A stretch of 64,000 bases of DNA from JBLEFH01 sp047345645 (GTDB taxonomy: Bacteria; Pseudomonadota; Alphaproteobacteria; Rhodobacterales; Rhodobacteraceae): assembly GCA_047345645.1 (NCBI GenBank), contig JBLEFH010000003.1; one strand, 5' to 3'. The notes beneath the pieces were generated by a model. It worked only from the letters and a program-made list of their open reading frames with translations. It did not search any database and had not been told where the DNA came from. Of this stretch, positions 24,670 to 32,572 are shown piece after piece. The translations under genes and the position numbers were made by a program. The first letter of the stretch is position 1. Each line of letters starts with the position of its first letter.

Positions 24670-25446
24670 TCAAGGTTGAAATTCTTCGGGCATCTCATCC
24701 CAAGTTTGACCGCGATAATCGCGACCATTCAGCTTTTTAGAGCGTTTCCTATTATCTTTACCCCAAGTTCCCCATTGTTTGAAAAAGAACGCGGTTCCAT
24801 GCAATCGACAGACATTGTGAATTTCATCGATCCACTCCTCTTTGATCGGTCGGGCACTTCGACCACTTTCGCCGCCAACAATAGCCCAGTCGATATCTTT
24901 CAGATCAATTTGACCAACACTGTCAATCAATGGCTCGAACGAGATAAACCGGATGCTAGCCGGCACTCGCCGCAGCTCATCGATGCGGTGGACAACCTCA
25001 TGTCCCTCCACACTGGTACCCAGCCAAACATTGCCCAAAGGGTCAGGGCAGATGTCACGCAAAATCTCTGCCATTCGACTCGGCCTCTTGGTCAAAATCT
25101 GATAATTGTGACGTGGCGTATCTGACATCACCCGCCAAACTTCTGCGACAAATGCCTTCGATACGTCTGGATGAAAGAGGTCGCTCATGGAATTTACGAA
25201 TATCTTCCGCGGCTTTCTCCATCTTCTTGGAATTTCAAGAGAGGTGTGATCTTCGCGCACAACGCCATTCCAGATCGTGCGCTTACCAGATTTTCGGGTG
25301 AGGCCCTGGTATTTTTTGACGCCCATGGCCTCCAAGCGCTTTGCCATATTCATCGCATAGCAATTGGTGCATCCGGCGGACATGATCGTGCACCCGGCAA
25401 CCGGGTTCCAAGTAGCATCCGTCCATTCGATTTGCGTCTCGGCCAT
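24670..25446 (-). CDS. DUF5131 / phage Gp37-Gp68-like three-Cys-motif protein
   Basis: 258 aa. N-terminal motif TWNPVAGCTIMSAGCTNCYA gives Cys19-x6-Cys26-x2-Cys29, radical-SAM-like but with a different spacing. Further family motifs are FVNSMSDLFHPDV, LTKRPSRM, NVWLGTSVEG, FISFEPLIDSVG, WAIVGGESG and the C-terminal FFFKQWGTWG. Likely binds an iron-sulfur cluster (inference). Forms a two-gene unit with tcmP downstream. Function in phages and islands is unknown to me. Confidence 0.87.
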   Translation of the reverse strand: MAETQIEWTDATWNPVAGCTIMSAGCTNCYAMNMAKRLEAMGVKKYQGLTRKSGKRTIWNGVVREDHTSLEIPRRWRKPRKIFVNSMSDLFHPDVSKAFVAEVWRVMSDTPRHNYQILTKRPSRMAEILRDICPDPLGNVWLGTSVEGHEVVHRIDELRRVPASIRFISFEPLIDSVGQIDLKDIDWAIVGGESGRSARPIKEEWIDEIHNVCRLHGTAFFFKQWGTWGKDNRKRSKKLNGRDYRGQTWDEMPEEFQP

Positions 25447-26030
25447 TCAACTTCTTTCATCAACGCTCGGATCTTCTTGCAACTACTAACTCTGGCAAAG
25501 CAGTGAGGCAATATATATGAAGGACGCGGTCTTTCCTGGCGTTTGCACTGGGCTTTGTTGACGGTGTGGATGCGCCCTCCAGATAATGTCGTCATGGGCC
25601 AATTTGACGTGTTGAACCAGCAAAGAGCCAGAGTATCAATTCAGTCGAGAAGGCGGTGCAAGACGCCTGAGGTTTAGGCGAACAGGTCCGCTTGAACGAA
25701 CAGAGAAACGCTCCGCTGCGTTGCAATGAATGACCGCTTCCCGACCTTCAAAACCATCGAGTCCGCAAAGGTGAGAACCGCTGCGATAGCTGAGGTCTTC
25801 GCGGTTCTCGCCTTCGCTCCCATGAATGTGCAGACATTCTAAGTAAGTTGGCCTAACTTTAACGGACCCGCTAACGTAAGGGTTCGCCAAGCCTCTATGC
25901 CATATACAACCTGTGCGTTCTTAATAAGAACAGCCGGCAGAGTTGCTAAGATTTTACCGGCAATGTTGCGAGAATACGCAGCCCCCGTCCTGACTCCCAA
26001 GAAAAACATCAAGAAAAGAAAGGACACACC
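25447..26030. other. Intergenic region left of orf109
   Basis: About 584 bp between the divergent DUF5131 gene and orf109. It should hold promoters for both. A minus-strand open frame at 25636-25890 has an unusual composition and no ribosome-binding site; I do not call it. The segment 25690-25830 may be a decayed remnant of earlier insertions. Possible location of oriT-like sequence was considered but no clear site was found. Confidence 0.5.
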
Positions 26031-26360
26031 ATGAAAGATAGAGGGAAAACAAGAACCGAACTGAAAGACCTGAGCACGCTCGGGCCGCCAAGATCACTCG
26101 CTGATCGCCTGCTGGAAGACTACGGGGCTGAGCTGGAAGGCGAAGGTCTCTCCGAAGACCAGCAAAAAGAATGCCTGCTTGCCCTGTGGCAGGTGATGGT
26201 CGCGTTTGTCGATCTGGGGTTCAGCATCAAGTCTGGGGATAAGCTATTCCCCGAAAGTGACGTGGGCTTCGATGATGTGCTAAACTACTTCTGCCTTGAA
26301 GACCCGACGCGTGAAACAGTCGCATCCCCTGAAAATCAAAAACAAGAGGAACGACCATGA
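26031..26360 (+). CDS. Small hypothetical protein upstream of the recombinase (orf109)
   Basis: 109 aa, acidic, no membrane segment. Start at 26031 with AAAGGACACACC just upstream. Landmarks are LGPPRSLADRLLEDYGAELE and LLALWQVMVAFVDLGFSIKSGD. Its TGA overlaps the ATG at 26357 of the recombinase (ATGA), so the two are translationally coupled. Role may be as a directionality or regulatory factor, but that is only suggested by the pairing. Confidence 0.75.
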   Translation: MKDRGKTRTELKDLSTLGPPRSLADRLLEDYGAELEGEGLSEDQQKECLLALWQVMVAFVDLGFSIKSGDKLFPESDVGFDDVLNYFCLEDPTRETVASPENQKQEERP

Positions 26361-27895
26361 GCGCAGAAAACCCATGAGATACCGCAGCAAAAACTAAGAA
26401 GGCCGTCATCTATTGCCGCGTGTCTTCAGCCAAACAGAAGAAAGTCGGTGACGGCCTCGCCTCGCAGGAATCTCGCTGCCGCGAATTCGCCCGCTACAAG
26501 GGGCTGGAAGTTGTCGAGATATTTCACGATGACGCCTCGGGCGGACTGATCGACCGTCCCGGCATTCAGGCAATGCTGCGTTTTGTGCGGAAGCATAAGA
26601 AAGACCCGCACGCAGTCATCATTGATGATGTCTCCCGCCTTGCACGGGGCCTTGATGCGCACCTTGCGCTGCGCTCGGCCATTTCGGATGCAGGTGGATT
26701 GCTGCAAAGTCCTTCCATTGAGTTTGGCGAAGATTCCGACTCAATTCTGGTCGAAAACATGCTCGCGTCCGTCTCGCAGCATCAGCGTCAGAAGAACGCC
26801 GAACAAACCAACAACCGGATGCGCGCGCGCGTGATGAACGGGTATTGCGTGCTTTCCCGCCCGCCGAAGGGATTCCGCTATCAGCAGACGCCCGGACACA
26901 GAAAGCTGCTGGTGCGCGATGAGCCGATTGCCTCGATCTTGCAGGAAGCGCTTGAAGGATATGCCACAGGCCGTTTCCAGACACAGGTGGAAGTGAAGCG
27001 CTTTCTTGAAAGCCAGCCGGACTATCCCAAAGACCTGCCCACCGGAGAAATCCGTAACCAGCGAATCTTCGATATCCTGACACAGCCGCTCTATGCCGGG
27101 TATGTCGAAGCGCCGAGTTGGAACGTCTCCTTGCGTAAAGGCCACCATGAGGGCCTGATCACATTTGAGACCTTCCAGCGCATTCAGGATCGGCTGAGCG
27201 GTACGGCCAAGGCTCCCGCGCGCAAAGATATCAGCGAAGATTTTCCGCTGCGCGGCTTTGTCCTCTGCGCGGACTGCGAAACGCCCATGACAGCTTGCTG
27301 GTCGAAATCCAAGACAGGCGACAAACACCCGTACTACATGTGCAAGAAGAAGGGCTGCGAAAGTTACCGGAAATCAATCAGGCGTACCGATCTTGAAAGA
27401 GACTTCGAGACTTTGTTGAAAGGTATGCAGCCTTCCCAGGGTCTCTTCGAGACAGCGCGCAAGATATTCCTGAACCTGTGGGACACTCGCTTGGCCAAGG
27501 CGGAAGAACATGCGCAGACTTACGGTCGCAAGTCAGCCGCCGTCCAAAAACAGATCGACACGCTGCTTGACCGGATTGTCGAGTCGGAAAATTCTTCCGT
27601 GATCGCGGCCTATGAAGCCCGGATTGCGAAGCTAGAACGCGAAAAACTGATGCTGGAAGAAAAGGCCAGTACAACCTCTGCGCCTCGCTATGCCCGGGAA
27701 GAGTTGTTCGAACTCGCCTTCGAATTTCTATCAAGCCCTTATGATATATACAAAAAAGGCTCTCTTTCAGTGAAGAGAACGGCCCTCAGACTGGCCTTTC
27801 GGGAGCCTGTTTCCTACTGCCGGAACACGGGTGTTCGAACCCCGGAATTATCATTTCCGTTCAGGGTCTTAGAGGGGCTTTCAAGGGGTGATTTT

Positions 27896-27908
27896 GAAAT
27901 GGCGCACC
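27896..27908 (+). other. Putative attR at the 3' end of tRNA-Arg
   Basis: GAAATGGCGCACC; TGG (27900-27902) is the complement of the tRNA CCA. Matches 14822-14834 with one mismatch. See the island entry. Confidence 0.65.
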
Positions 27909-27976
27909 GGGGAGGATTCGAACCCCCGACCCCCAGATTCGTAGTCTGGTGCTCTATCCAGCTGAGCTACCGGTGC
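27900..27976 (-). tRNA. tRNA-Arg (anticodon ACG)
   Basis: Minus-strand sequence folds as a cloverleaf: acceptor GCACCGG (27976-27970) pairs with CCGGTGC (27910-27904), D-arm TAGCTCAGCTGGATAGAGCA, anticodon arm CCAGA-CTACGAA-TCTGG with ACG, T-arm GGGGGTTCGAATCCTCC, discriminator G and encoded CCA (27902-27900). The tRNA gene is intact after island insertion. Confidence 0.96.
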
Positions 27977-28033
27977 AGTGCGGGCGGGTATAGTCTTGGG
28001 TTGCGGCGGGCGCAAGCGTGAATTGCGAAAAAA

Positions 28034-29437
28034 TCAGCAGCAGTCGGGATTTTTCGGTAGGCGGATTTCGAAGACCGTGCCTTCGGGGCCGCTGGAGGCG
28101 ATCCGCATCTGCCCGCCATGCATGGAGACCAACTCGGCAGCGATCGCAAGGCCAAGCCCCGTGCCGCCCTTGCGGCCGCTTTTGCCGAAGGCCTCGAACA
28201 CCGCGTTTTGCAGCTCTTGCGGCAGACCCGGCCCGGTGTCGCTCACGGTGATCCGGCTCTCCATGCGGCCCTCCACCTCGACCGCTTCGGCGGCGACACG
28301 CACCTCGCCGGTCTTGCCGCTGCCCTCAATGGCCTGCGCGGCGTTACGGGTCAGGTTGCTGAGAACGCGGAACATTTTGTCCCGGTCCGCGTGAATCATG
28401 CAGCCTTCGTTGATGTCGCTATGCATGGTCACGCGGCGCTCGTCGATTTCGAGTGCGACCTCTTCGAGCACTTCATCGGTGAGGGTGTCGAGCCGGATAT
28501 TCTCACATTCGGCGGGCGATTCCTGCGCCCTGCCATAGGTCAGCGTATGGGTGCAGAGCGTCACCGCACGGCTGAGCGCGCGAGTCATTTTGGGCGCGAT
28601 GCGGGCCACCGCCGGGTCGTTGCTGCTCTCCAAATGGTCTGCGAAAAGCTGGGTAGTAGCCAGCATGTTGCGCAAATCATGGCTGATCCGGGCCACGGCG
28701 CCGCCGAGCGCGGCAAGGCGTTCTTTCTGACGCAGCGCACCCTGCACCTGCCCCTCCATCGTCTGAAGCGCCTGTTCTGCCTCGCGAATCTCGTAGAGAT
28801 TGGACGCCGGCGCGATCAGACTGTCAGGCTTGTCGGGTGCGGTCTGGAAGCGCTGCATATGGCTGACGAGCCGCTTGATCGGCCCGACCATGAGGTAGCG
28901 AACGGCGAAGAAGAGCAGCGCCGCCGTGATCAGCGAGATGATGAGCGACACCCAAAGGACACTGAGGCTGTAGGCGATCATGGCTTGACGCAGCGGCCCC
29001 TCGACCAGCGTCACCTCGATCTCCGTGCCGCCCGCATTCACCGGGCGCCCGATGACGCGGATCACACGGTCCTGCTGGATGAAGAGAACGCGCATCGAGT
29101 CGACCATCTCTTCGATGGGTCGGCTCATCCGCAGATCGAAACTTTCGTCGATCACATGGGTCTGGTTGTTGGTCAGCACCAGCTCGCGCCGGGAGTTGCG
29201 GCGCAGCACAATGTTGAGAACCCCGGCGGTGCTGAGAAGCTCGGATTCCAGCACCGGATCAATCATTTCCGTGTCCGCCGCAAGAAGCGCGAGCGAGGCG
29301 ATTTGCGCCCGTTCCAGCCGCCCTTGCAGATATTCCACGCGCATATTCGACACCGACGGCACGAAAATGAGCACTTCGGCCAGCAGCACGAAGAGCATGG
29401 AAAGCAACAGGAAACGGCGCGACAAGGTATTGAACAT
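28034..29437 (-). CDS. Membrane-bound sensor histidine kinase
   Basis: 467 aa. Two membrane segments (about residues 8-28 and 155-180) flank a periplasmic sensor domain; a HAMP-like linker (VGPIKRLVSHMQRF) leads to the HisKA helix with phospho-acceptor His253 in ARISHDLRNML. The ATPase domain has N-box NLTRNAAQAIEG, G1 DTGPGLP and G2 GGTGLGLAIAAEL, all intact. No response-regulator gene is adjacent; the kinase gene follows the flavoprotein gene by 82 bp in the same direction. Signal is unknown. Confidence 0.9.
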   Translation of the reverse strand: MFNTLSRRFLLLSMLFVLLAEVLIFVPSVSNMRVEYLQGRLERAQIASLALLAADTEMIDPVLESELLSTAGVLNIVLRRNSRRELVLTNNQTHVIDESFDLRMSRPIEEMVDSMRVLFIQQDRVIRVIGRPVNAGGTEIEVTLVEGPLRQAMIAYSLSVLWVSLIISLITAALLFFAVRYLMVGPIKRLVSHMQRFQTAPDKPDSLIAPASNLYEIREAEQALQTMEGQVQGALRQKERLAALGGAVARISHDLRNMLATTQLFADHLESSNDPAVARIAPKMTRALSRAVTLCTHTLTYGRAQESPAECENIRLDTLTDEVLEEVALEIDERRVTMHSDINEGCMIHADRDKMFRVLSNLTRNAAQAIEGSGKTGEVRVAAEAVEVEGRMESRITVSDTGPGLPQELQNAVFEAFGKSGRKGGTGLGLAIAAELVSMHGGQMRIASSGPEGTVFEIRLPKNPDCC

Positions 29438-29518
29438 TCCTACTCCGGGTGGATCACAGATCCGTGACCAAATCCACCTCGCCTCAACCTAAATCCATTC
29501 ATAAAGTGACACAATGTC

Positions 29519-30931
29519 TCATAGCTTTTTAATTAAATTTATACACATCTTCAAAAACTGATTGTCAAACAAGCGCTTGGCGAAATAGCTGCCGCTCGCC
29601 GCCTTGCTGACTTCGCCGCGGGTCGGATAGGGCAGCACCATGCCGGAGATGGCGCTGAGCTTCAGCCCTTTCGACATGGCGAGCGCCCAGGGGCTGATCA
29701 TTTCGCCCGCGCCCTCCCCGACGATTGTGACACCCACCGGCTTGCCGCCCTTCACCATCAGCTTGAGAAAGCCCGCGGTTTCACCATCGGCGCGCGCGCG
29801 GTCATTGTCGCCGAGCGGGCTCTGGATGATCTCGATCTTGTCGCCATGCTCGGCCTTCGCCTCAGCTTCGGTGAGGCCGATCTGAGCGAGCTCCGGTGCG
29901 GTGTAGGTCACGCGTGGGATGCAATCCTCGCGCCGCGTCACCGGCAGGCGCAGCGCCGCGTTGCGCACGACCAGCCCCGCCTCATAGCCTGCCATATGGG
30001 TAAATTGCAGCCCGCCGGTCACGTCGCCAATTGCGTAAATCCGGCGGTTACGCGTCTTGAGGCCGGGCGTGACACGCACGGCGCCGTGCACCACTTCCAC
30101 GCCCGCCGCATCAAGATTGAGCTTCTCGATATTCGGCGTCCGGCCCGTGGCCACCAGAAGATGCGAGCCGGAAATCACTTCGTTCTCCAGCGCGACCTGA
30201 ATCTGCCCATTCTCCTCGGAAACCGATTTGGCGGGCTTATCCTCGTGGATCACGACACCTTCCGCGCGAAGCTGCGCCGTCACCAGCGCCGCCGCATCCG
30301 CATCATCGCGGCCAAGCGCCTTGGCCGCCTCGATCACCGTGACCTGCGCGCCAAGGCGGCGGAAGGCTTGCGCCAGTTCCAACCCAATCGGCCCGCCGCC
30401 AAGCACCAACAGATGTTCCGGCAATTCCTCAATGTCGAAAATCGTCTCATTGGTCAGATAGCGGGCCTCACTAAGCCCCGGCACCGGCGGCACCGATGCG
30501 CGCGCACCCGTCGCGATCACGAACCGCCGCGCAGTGATGCGGTGGCTCTCCGTCTCCACCGTCTCCGGCCCGGTGAAGGTCGCCCATTCGCGGATCACCT
30601 TCACGCCCAGGCCTTCAAATCGTTCCTGACTGTCATGGGGCGCAATGCTCGCAATCACATCGCGAATATGGGTCTGAATCGCGGGCCAGTCGATCTGCGG
30701 CTCCTGCGGCACAACACCGGGCACCGCAGGGCGGCGCTGCGCTTCGGCGGCATGGGCCGCGGCGATTAGCGATTTCGACGGCACGCAGCCGGTGTTGAGA
30801 CAATCGCCACCCATCTCGCCCGCCTCGATCAACACCGTGTCGAGACCAAGCTGCGCCGCGCCGGAAGCCACGGACAGCCCCGCCGAACCAGCTCCAATGA
30901 CACAAAGGTCGCAACTGATCTCGTTCATCAT
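29519..30931 (-). CDS. FAD-dependent pyridine nucleotide-disulfide oxidoreductase (dihydrolipoamide dehydrogenase/mercuric-reductase-like)
   Basis: 470 aa. FAD-binding VIGAGSAGLSVA, redox disulfide GGDCLNTGCVPSKS (Cys44, Cys49), NAD-binding GGGPIGLELAQ, and YAIGDVTGG for FAD ribityl binding. In the C-terminal dimer interface the usual catalytic His of HPTxxE is Tyr435 (LPYPTRGE), while Glu440 is kept. So it may not act as a true lipoamide dehydrogenase. Starts within the TVP38-protein gene end (ATGA at 30928-30931), so they are coupled; such pairs are common and suggest a membrane-associated redox role. Confidence 0.88.
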   Translation of the reverse strand: MMNEISCDLCVIGAGSAGLSVASGAAQLGLDTVLIEAGEMGGDCLNTGCVPSKSLIAAAHAAEAQRRPAVPGVVPQEPQIDWPAIQTHIRDVIASIAPHDSQERFEGLGVKVIREWATFTGPETVETESHRITARRFVIATGARASVPPVPGLSEARYLTNETIFDIEELPEHLLVLGGGPIGLELAQAFRRLGAQVTVIEAAKALGRDDADAAALVTAQLRAEGVVIHEDKPAKSVSEENGQIQVALENEVISGSHLLVATGRTPNIEKLNLDAAGVEVVHGAVRVTPGLKTRNRRIYAIGDVTGGLQFTHMAGYEAGLVVRNAALRLPVTRREDCIPRVTYTAPELAQIGLTEAEAKAEHGDKIEIIQSPLGDNDRARADGETAGFLKLMVKGGKPVGVTIVGEGAGEMISPWALAMSKGLKLSAISGMVLPYPTRGEVSKAASGSYFAKRLFDNQFLKMCINLIKKL

Positions 30932-31632
30932 AAAGCTCCTTTCGGGCGAATGGCGCGGATGAGGATCGGCAACGCCGCCAGCGCGCAGAGCCCCAGAAGC
31001 GGCAACAGCACCGGCGGCGAGAAGATCACGCCCAGATCCGGTTTTTCACCGCGCGCGAAGAGATCCGCAAGCCCGGCCCCCACGGAAGCATAGACCGCCG
31101 TGCCGGGGATGATGCCGAGAAATGTCGTCCAGACGTAGTGACGTAACGGCACTCCGAGAAATGCGGGGGCGATATTGGCCACGACGAAGGGAATCACCGG
31201 CATCAGGCGCATGAGCAAAAGCGCGCTGATCTGGTTCTGCTTGAGCGCGGCGCCGAGTCGCGCCACCGCGCCCTCGCCCGTGTTGATCCGCGCGGCCAGC
31301 GCTTCGCCGAATCCGTAGCGCACGGCGAGAAAGATCAGCGTCGCGCCGGTTGTGGCCGCGAGCACAATGGCCATGGTCGCGACGAGCGTGCCGAAAAGGA
31401 GCCCCCCGGTCAGCGTCATGATCAGCCCACCAGGCAGCGAAAAGGCGACCACGGCGACATAGGCCAGCATGTAAAGACCGAGGGCGAGCGCGTAATTTTC
31501 ATCGCGCCAGGCAATAAGCCGGTCATGATTCGCCTCAAGGGCGGAAAGGGTCAGGGAATCGCGAAAAAAGATCGCCGCGAGAAGCGCGACCGCGGCAATC
31601 ACAGCAACGGGGATCAGGCGTTTCATATTCAT
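30928..31632 (-). CDS. TVP38/TMEM64 (SNARE-associated/DedA-like) membrane protein
   Basis: 234 aa integral inner-membrane protein with about six hydrophobic segments. Family motifs: FSLPGGLIMTLTGGLLFG (about residues 65-85) and the conserved loop MPVIPFVVANIAPAFLGVP, then FLGIIPGTAVYASVG. Members of the VTT fold are proposed lipid scramblases or transporters. Coupled to the flavoprotein gene by a 4-nt overlap. N-terminal MNMKRLIPVAVIAAV begins a signal anchor. Confidence 0.88.
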   Translation of the reverse strand: MNMKRLIPVAVIAAVALLAAIFFRDSLTLSALEANHDRLIAWRDENYALALGLYMLAYVAVVAFSLPGGLIMTLTGGLLFGTLVATMAIVLAATTGATLIFLAVRYGFGEALAARINTGEGAVARLGAALKQNQISALLLMRLMPVIPFVVANIAPAFLGVPLRHYVWTTFLGIIPGTAVYASVGAGLADLFARGEKPDLGVIFSPPVLLPLLGLCALAALPILIRAIRPKGAL

Positions 31633-31721
31633 AGCGCTTTGTCACATGGACATGGCCGGACGTGAATGCTATTTCACCCTCCAAACGCGGATGTGAGGCG
31701 AAAAAACCTCTGCGGCGGTCA

Positions 31722-31750
31722 TTGACCGTTTCTCCGCCAGCCTTTATAAG
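31722..31750 (+). promoter_or_regulatory. Sigma70-type promoter of rpmH-rnpA operon
   Basis: TTGACC (31722-31727), 17-nt spacer, TATAAG (31745-31750), close to consensus. It lies 84 bp upstream of rpmH, in the divergent gap with the TVP38 gene. Confidence 0.8.
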
Positions 31751-31833
31751 GCGCTTTCTGAATTTTAAAGGCTTTGAGGGGTGTCCGCGCCCGGCGAGGC
31801 CGCCCAGCGGAAACGCACCCGAGGAGACGAGAC

Positions 31834-31968
31834 ATGAAACGCACTTATCAGCCGAGCAACCTTGTTCGCAAACGCCGCCACGGCTTCCGTGCGCGCATGG
31901 CCACCAAGAATGGCCGTCAGATTCTGAACCGCCGCCGTGCGCGCGGTCGCAAGAATCTCTCGGCATAA
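31834..31968 (+). CDS. rpmH: 50S ribosomal protein L34
   Basis: 44 aa, the standard length, MKRTYQPSNLVRKRRHGFRA to GRKNLSA. Very basic. GAGGAGACGAG precedes the ATG; an open frame 60 nt upstream is not the start. First gene of the rpmH-rnpA-yidD-ttcA-yidC cluster, a conserved arrangement linking ribosome, tRNA processing and membrane insertion. Confidence 0.97.
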   Translation: MKRTYQPSNLVRKRRHGFRARMATKNGRQILNRRRARGRKNLSA

Positions 31969-31985
31969 GACCGGGGGCGGCGCCC

Positions 31986-32321
31986 ATGGCTGCGCCTGAC
32001 ATTCTTAAAAAGCGGCAGGATTTTCTCGCCGCCGCGCGGGCACGCAAACAAGGCGCGCCCGCTTTTCTGTTGCAGGCCCGCGAAACCGGCGGGCCGATGC
32101 GCGTCGGGTTTACCTGTTCCAAAAAAGTCGGCAACGCCGTTGCGCGCAACCGGGCGAAGCGCCGTCTGCGGGCCATTGCCCGCGAGGTTTTGCCGACAAA
32201 GGGCCGCACCGGGTGGGATTATGTCTTGATCGGCAAAGCGGGCGACACGGCCCAGCGCCCTTACGAAAAACTAAAGCGAGACCTTGAGCGCGCACTTGAA
32301 CGTATCCACGCAAAGCCATGA
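31986..32321 (+). CDS. rnpA: Ribonuclease P protein component
   Basis: 111 aa. Protein cofactor of RNase P that matures tRNA 5' ends. Start MAAPDILKKRQDFLAAAR, then the RNR motif region KKVGNAVARNRAKRRLRA near residues 45-62. Starts 17 nt after rpmH. The open frame upstream to 31662 overlaps rpmH and is not used. Stop overlaps yidD (ATGA). Confidence 0.95.
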   Translation: MAAPDILKKRQDFLAAARARKQGAPAFLLQARETGGPMRVGFTCSKKVGNAVARNRAKRRLRAIAREVLPTKGRTGWDYVLIGKAGDTAQRPYEKLKRDLERALERIHAKP

Positions 32322-32572
32322 CACCGCTGCAAAATATCGCCGCCGCGCCGATCCGCGCTTACCGGCTGATCTTCAGCCCGCGCATCGGCTATGGCTGCCG
32401 TTTTCAGCCGACCTGCTCGGCTTACGGGCTGGAGGCAATTGAGGCTCACGGCGCATTCAAAGGCTGGCTTTTGACTCTGCGGCGCATCGCGCGCTGTCAC
32501 CCCTTGGGCGGCTCTGGCTTCGATCCGGTCCCTGGCCCCAAGGCGCAGAAGGAGGATCCCCATGCTCGATAA
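32318..32572 (+). CDS. yidD: Membrane protein insertion efficiency factor YidD
   Basis: 84 aa. Characteristic IRAYRLIFSPRIGYGCRFQP, CSAYGLEAIEAHG, RRIARCHPLGGSGFDPVP. Small inner-membrane associated protein that assists YidC-dependent insertion. Overlaps rnpA by 4 nt; its end overlaps the start of ttcA by 11 nt. Confidence 0.95.
   Translation: MTPLQNIAAAPIRAYRLIFSPRIGYGCRFQPTCSAYGLEAIEAHGAFKGWLLTLRRIARCHPLGGSGFDPVPGPKAQKEDPHAR

Larger units (their letters stand above)
14826..27908. mobile_element. Mobilizable genomic island in tRNA-Arg(ACG), about 13.1 kb
   Basis: Bounded by the 9-bp direct repeat TGGCGCACC, of which the right copy is the 3' end of tRNA-Arg. Contains mobC and a relaxase stump at the left, an IS21-family element, HTH regulators, an HD/nucleotidyltransferase/histidine-phosphatase operon, DUF5131-TcmP, orf109 and a serine recombinase at the right. 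The interior is visibly more AT-rich than the backbone, especially 18-25 kb. Recombinase and relaxase are both damaged, so the copy is probably immobile by itself. Confidence 0.75.
26357..28021 (+). pseudogene. Large serine recombinase with in-frame TGA at codon 7; runs through tRNA-Arg
   Basis: The coupled ATG at 26357 reads MSAENP, then TGA at 26375-26377, then DTAAKTKKAVIYCRVSSAKQ, so the first beta-strand and YCRVSS active-site motif lie after a stop. A GTG at 26420 would restart but omits the catalytic strand. Downstream: resolvase domain (DDVSRLARGLDAHLALR), recombinase domain (PPKGFRYQQ), zinc ribbon (CADCETPM..CKKKGC near residues 315-345) and a coiled coil (about 385-425). The last ~40 codons are antisense to tRNA-Arg and beyond, stopping at 28021. 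The original C-terminus appears to be the segment at 14825-14932. Overlap with tRNA indicates how integration altered this gene. Confidence 0.75.

Noticed and set aside
25636..25890. 84-aa minus-strand open frame
   Set aside because: No ribosome-binding site, compositional oddities and no recognisable domain; most likely non-coding remnant.
26375..26377. Selenocysteine decoding of the TGA in the recombinase
   Set aside because: No SECIS-like hairpin is evident after it and serine recombinases are not selenoproteins.
14826..27908. Island as a prophage
   Set aside because: No capsid, terminase, portal, tail or lysis genes; mobC and relaxase indicate a mobilizable island.
27899..28021. C-terminal recombinase residues MAHRGGFEPPTPRFVVW and beyond taken as a real domain
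   Set aside because: This is the tRNA-Arg gene read in antisense; such tails are common artefacts at tRNA insertion sites and are not conserved protein.
31662..31985. Upstream extension of rnpA
   Set aside because: Overlaps rpmH out of frame; the start at 31986 gives normal length.
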